Assembly (NCBI GenBank): GCA_024734495.1
Contig: JALMQS010000136.1
Location: 3,167,150 to 3,231,149 of the forward strand
DNA length: 64,000 nucleotides
From: Forficula auricularia
Taxonomy: Eukaryota > Arthropoda > Insecta > Dermaptera > Forficulidae
Direction: 5' to 3'
Position 1 is the stretch's first letter. The number at the start of each line of letters is the position of its first letter. Of the stretch, positions 60,993-64,000 are shown in pieces. The position numbers and the translations under genes are program-made. The notes beneath the pieces are model-generated. The model had not been told where the DNA came from. It worked only from the letters and a program-made list of their open reading frames with translations, and ran no database searches.

Positions 60993-61202
60993 ACGTTTTG
61001 GATTTTGTATGTTTTCCTTGTTTTTAACAATTAAAAAATAATTTTAAGTTAAATGTTACAATAAAATGTTTTAAATTGTTTAAAATGTTGTTCCAAATGA
61101 TAATAAAAATAAATATTTAAATTAAATTTACCGTGAATTAGCACAATTTTATTTAAAATGAAAAAATATTGGTGGGCCAATTGAGATGGGAAGGGGCTCG
61201 TA

Positions 61203-61600
61203 GTTAGGCATCTCTCTCGTACTAAGCTCAAAGGTCGATTTTCCAGCAATTTTTGACTATTATCTATCGTGATTAGAGGCCTTAATAGTATAATAATATG
61301 GTTAGTGAAAGAGCGGAGAATCTTTGTTTATTTTATTGATCAGATTTTAAATATAACTTAGTGAAAGTCATGATTCTACCACCTTCGATGGGTCAACCAG
61401 CTAAGATAGATTAAAAATAAAATAAAATAAATCATTTCTAATGCCCCAAATGCTTCCTTTTTTTCCCCCTTTCCATGACAATAATCTGAGAAATTATTCC
61501 AAACCGGGGGGTCAAAAAAGAGTAAGGGTTTTATAAAAAAATGTTTGTAAAATTATTTCTCTAGTAGGTTAAGAATAAAAGGGTTTTTAAAAAAATAAGC
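61203..61600. other. Gene-free region
   Basis: No feature recognised. Confidence 0.4.
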
Positions 61601-61604
61601 TGAG

Positions 61605-62340
61605 GTGTTCTGATGTGGTCATCCACTTGAATTAACCATACAACAATGGGGGGCATTTTTTTATTTTTAGACTCCTGGGCGCCCACTGATTATGTATACA
61701 AAATTTGGTTGAGTTTGGTAAATGGCCAAGATTTTCATTTTTTGACACCCTCCCCCCCCCCCATTTTGGGTGATTAGTTTTTCATTTTTAGACTTCTGGG
61801 GTCCCACTGATTATGTATACAAAATTTGGTTGAGTTTGGGAAATGGTCGAAATTTTCATTTTTTGACCCCCCACCCCTCATTTTGGGCGGTTAGTTTTTG
61901 CATTTTTAAACTCCTATGGGCACACTGATTATACAAAATTTGGTTGAGTTTGGTAAATGGCCAAGATTTTCATTTTTTGACTCCCCCCCCCATTTCGGGA
62001 GATTAGTTTTTGCATTTTTAGACTCCTGGGCTCCACTGATTATGTATATAAAATTTGGTTGAGTTTGCTCAAACGGCTTAGATTTCTCATCCACAAAAAT
62101 TTGGTAACGCACAGACTAACTAACCAACAGACATTTTGACAAAACAATTATTATCTCGAAAAATATAATTTTTTCGATGTCTACTTATCAGAGCTTTTTT
62201 GTAGACCGAAATGCCATAGTTTTGCTCAAATTTTTTAATCAAAATAGTTTCCGCCGTTTTTGAGATATTACGAAAAAAAGAAAGAAAAAAAAACCTTTTT
62301 TCATGCACGATTACAATACTTGACCATACCATGTATGGTA
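61605..62340 (+). repeat. Minisatellite of about 115 bp, four units, in a larger repeat
   Basis: Units at about 61650-62082 share TATACAAAATTTGGTTGAGT, CATTTTTTGA(C)CCCCC and GTTAGTTTTTGCATTTTTA. Two such units lie in the Helitron at 33384-34325. Starts with GATGTGGTCATCCACTTGAA (cf. 45283). The 3' part has ACTAACTAACCAACAGACAT and a TTGACCATACCATGTATGGT palindrome near 62320. Confidence 0.65.
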
Positions 62341-62665
62341 AAGCAAAAAATTAACACAAATAAGTAAGAAGCTTCCAAGGATTAGAATAAATTGTAAAAT
62401 TCAATTTAGTTTTGGTTGAAGAATTGGGTTTGACGTTGGGTTACATACTACCAAAAGTTAGAGGAAACACTAACTAAAAGTTCTTGAAAGTTTTACGGAC
62501 GGCAGTAAATAATTTTTTTAAGTTTAACTTTTTTATATTCATTATTTATTTATTGCTTGTTATGTTATGTGAAGCTTGAAGAAAAATAATTTTCAACTAC
62601 TATAATTTTTACTTCATGACCCCAATGAGCCCCCCCCCCCCACCGGATGCTGCCATATTTTTAAC
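62341..62665. other. Gene-free spacer with C-run
   Basis: Nothing recognised besides the C-run at 62630-62641. Confidence 0.4.
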
Positions 62666-62667
62666 AA

Positions 62668-63440
62668 TAGTACCTGGAGCCACCGAGCGATGCACGGTAA
62701 CTCCTGACCCCCCTCCCGAAACCCCATACCCTGCCTCCACCAATGCACCCCCTCTCCACCCCAACCAACCCCAACCGCGCCTCCCACCCCCGGATCCCCC
62801 ACAACTGCACCCCACCTCCTGCACCTCCCACCCCCACCCCACCCCGCACCCAGTTTATGCATTTCTAGCTTTCCAATGGTCTACATATTATGTGTATATT
62901 TCTTTACTCGTACACCAATTTGCCCACATTCGTTCATATTGATAAACATTATAAATAAATAAATAGGAAAATAATAATAAAAAAATATTCGTATAGGATC
63001 TGAAATAAAAACACAAAATTAAATAAGATTTGTTTCCAAGTTATATAACAAAAAAGCCACTTCAAACACTTTATTTGTAAACACACCTGTTTTGTTATGA
63101 TTTGGACACCTGTCAATTAAAAACAATCAAAAAATTCCTAATTTTAATATAATATATTAATATATGCTATAACCTATTAGTGGGTTTTAAAATTAAAAAA
63201 CCAATTAAAAATAAAAGATAATTGAAAAAAATGTAAACAAACTTTTATATTGAGATTTTCATCTGTCAATAATTACTTTAATTAAGAAAAGATCAATTAA
63301 GATTAAATTTGTCGAGGTCCAGACCTGGCCAGATCGCTTTCTCATCCTCAAAACTTGTTAATAGAATTTGTTTCATCAAAATCCGTAGAGTCGTTTTCAA
63401 AATAGAACCAAGATACAAATATATATATATATACAATTTT
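62668..63440 (+). repeat. CCGAGC-hairpin repeat with C-rich tract (Helentron-like?)
   Basis: Starts ACCTGGAGCCACCGAGCGAT, cf. 37118. A C-rich, G-poor tract covers 62700-62850. The 3' part matches 37570-37760 and ends AAATCCGTAGAGTCGTTTTC then (AT)n at 63418-63434. Gly-rich and Pro-rich open frames in the C-tract are compositional artefacts. Confidence 0.5.
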
Positions 63441-64000
63441 TGCTCGTTTAATAAGAGTAGATTCATTTATTAAGGGCGCCTGTAGGGTAGGCTAGTTATA
63501 CTATCCAGAGGCGTCATATGGTTGCATAGATACAGGCGGATCATTCTTTGCGTAGTAACCTGGTTTTAGTTGATGTTCTAAGTCCAGTCAAATTATGTTT
63601 TTATCAGAAAAGTTTTGAGGTAGTTCTAATTTTTTGCATATATATGTTTTTAGGGTCGGTGAATCCAAATCTGAGGTCTCTTCCCAAAATTTCGTGACGC
63701 AACATTGTATAAAATGCAAAAAAACGTGAAATTTTCATCTTCTTTGGCGGTATTTCTCTTATAACTCGGAAACTATCAACTTTTCGTAAATACACATCTT
63801 ATTCAAATCTCCATAAAATTTCCTACAAAATGCATATTTAGGTTTTTTTCCCGAACAACCATTCGGGCTCAAGCGCTAAATTCAAGTTTTCAACCTCGGC
63901 AGCCCCTTCCCTTGATCACCCAAAAACTCGCACTTTTTTTTGATATTTTCACCATTTTGGCCATGAAGGAGAACGTTTTCGACAAAAACTACTTTATTCA
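63441..64000. other. Gene-free region to window end
   Basis: TTTTTAGGGTCGGTGAATCC near 63648 recalls a block at 46815 in the J2 3' UTR only superficially. No coding match. Confidence 0.4.

Larger units (their letters stand above)
59593..61200 (+). mobile_element. Apparently intact Tc1-type element, 1608 bp, 182-bp TIRs
   Basis: Starts CGAGCCCCGTCCCATCTCAA after TA (59591-59592) and ends TTGAGATGGGAAGGGGCTCG before TA (61201-61202). The terminal inverted repeats (59593-59774 and 61019-61200) differ at only a few positions. One transposase gene with a short intron lies between. No stop or frameshift is seen, so it could be active. Confidence 0.95.

Noticed and set aside
62609..62862. Gly- and Trp-rich minus-strand open frames
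   Set aside because: They are the complement of a C-rich tract inside a repeat; no domain and several overlapping frames are open for compositional reasons.

Overview
This window looks like gene-poor, A/T-rich intergenic or intronic DNA from an arthropod, most likely an insect; the order cannot be assigned. No complete host gene is visible. Almost every recognisable protein match belongs to a transposable element: Jockey-like and RTE-like LINEs, a Penelope-like element (PLE), Ty3/gypsy, piggyBac, hAT and Tc1. Helitrons, PIF/Harbinger MITEs, tRNA-derived SINEs, fold-back elements and minisatellites fill most of the rest. The only possible host coding traces are a 42-nt candidate micro-exon at 17560-17601 (-) and a weak, GC-richer stretch at 42300-42735.

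Layout. 1-8.7 kb: Jockey-like LINE pieces (family J1), hammerhead-ribozyme repeats, a 776-bp fold-back, a 136-bp MITE with 8-bp target duplication, and a decayed RTE-like LINE. 8.7-20.1 kb: a TA-flanked MITE, a decayed piggyBac transposase, a perfect 23-bp minisatellite, a tandem-plus-inverted tRNA-like insertion, and a hAT remnant carrying a SINE. 20.7-29.3 kb: J1 3' end, Helitron, PLE endonuclease fragment with a hammerhead-like motif just downstream, an expanded minisatellite, and several palindromes. 30.2-33 kb: a large fold-back of the GAAGTCGG repeat (family X) interrupted by a dead Tc1. 33.4-36.6 kb: Helitron, a GC-rich island, and a hAT relic invaded by a hammerhead palindrome and a SINE. 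37-43.7 kb: more hammerhead palindromes, two Harbinger MITEs and a gypsy pol end. 44-50 kb: family X and a second Jockey-like LINE (J2). 51.6-59.5 kb: hammerhead repeats, a TIR element carrying a cysteine-rich ORF, and family X. 59.6-61.2 kb: an apparently intact Tc1 with a 58-nt intron. 61.2-64 kb: minisatellites and C-rich repeats.

The most interesting system is a set of short non-autonomous insertions with minimal hammerhead motifs (CUGANGA, a short helix II, GAAA, a 1-5 bp helix III). Five of them have 9-14 bp target duplications. Many are head-to-head inverted dimers. In two unrelated families (junctions at 29188/29189 and 3094-3096) the head-to-head junction falls at the predicted ribozyme cleavage site. 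This suggests that ribozyme-processed RNA 5' ends took part in forming the dimers. A PLE endonuclease fragment followed by a hammerhead-like motif (23937-24215) suggests which autonomous elements may drive them.
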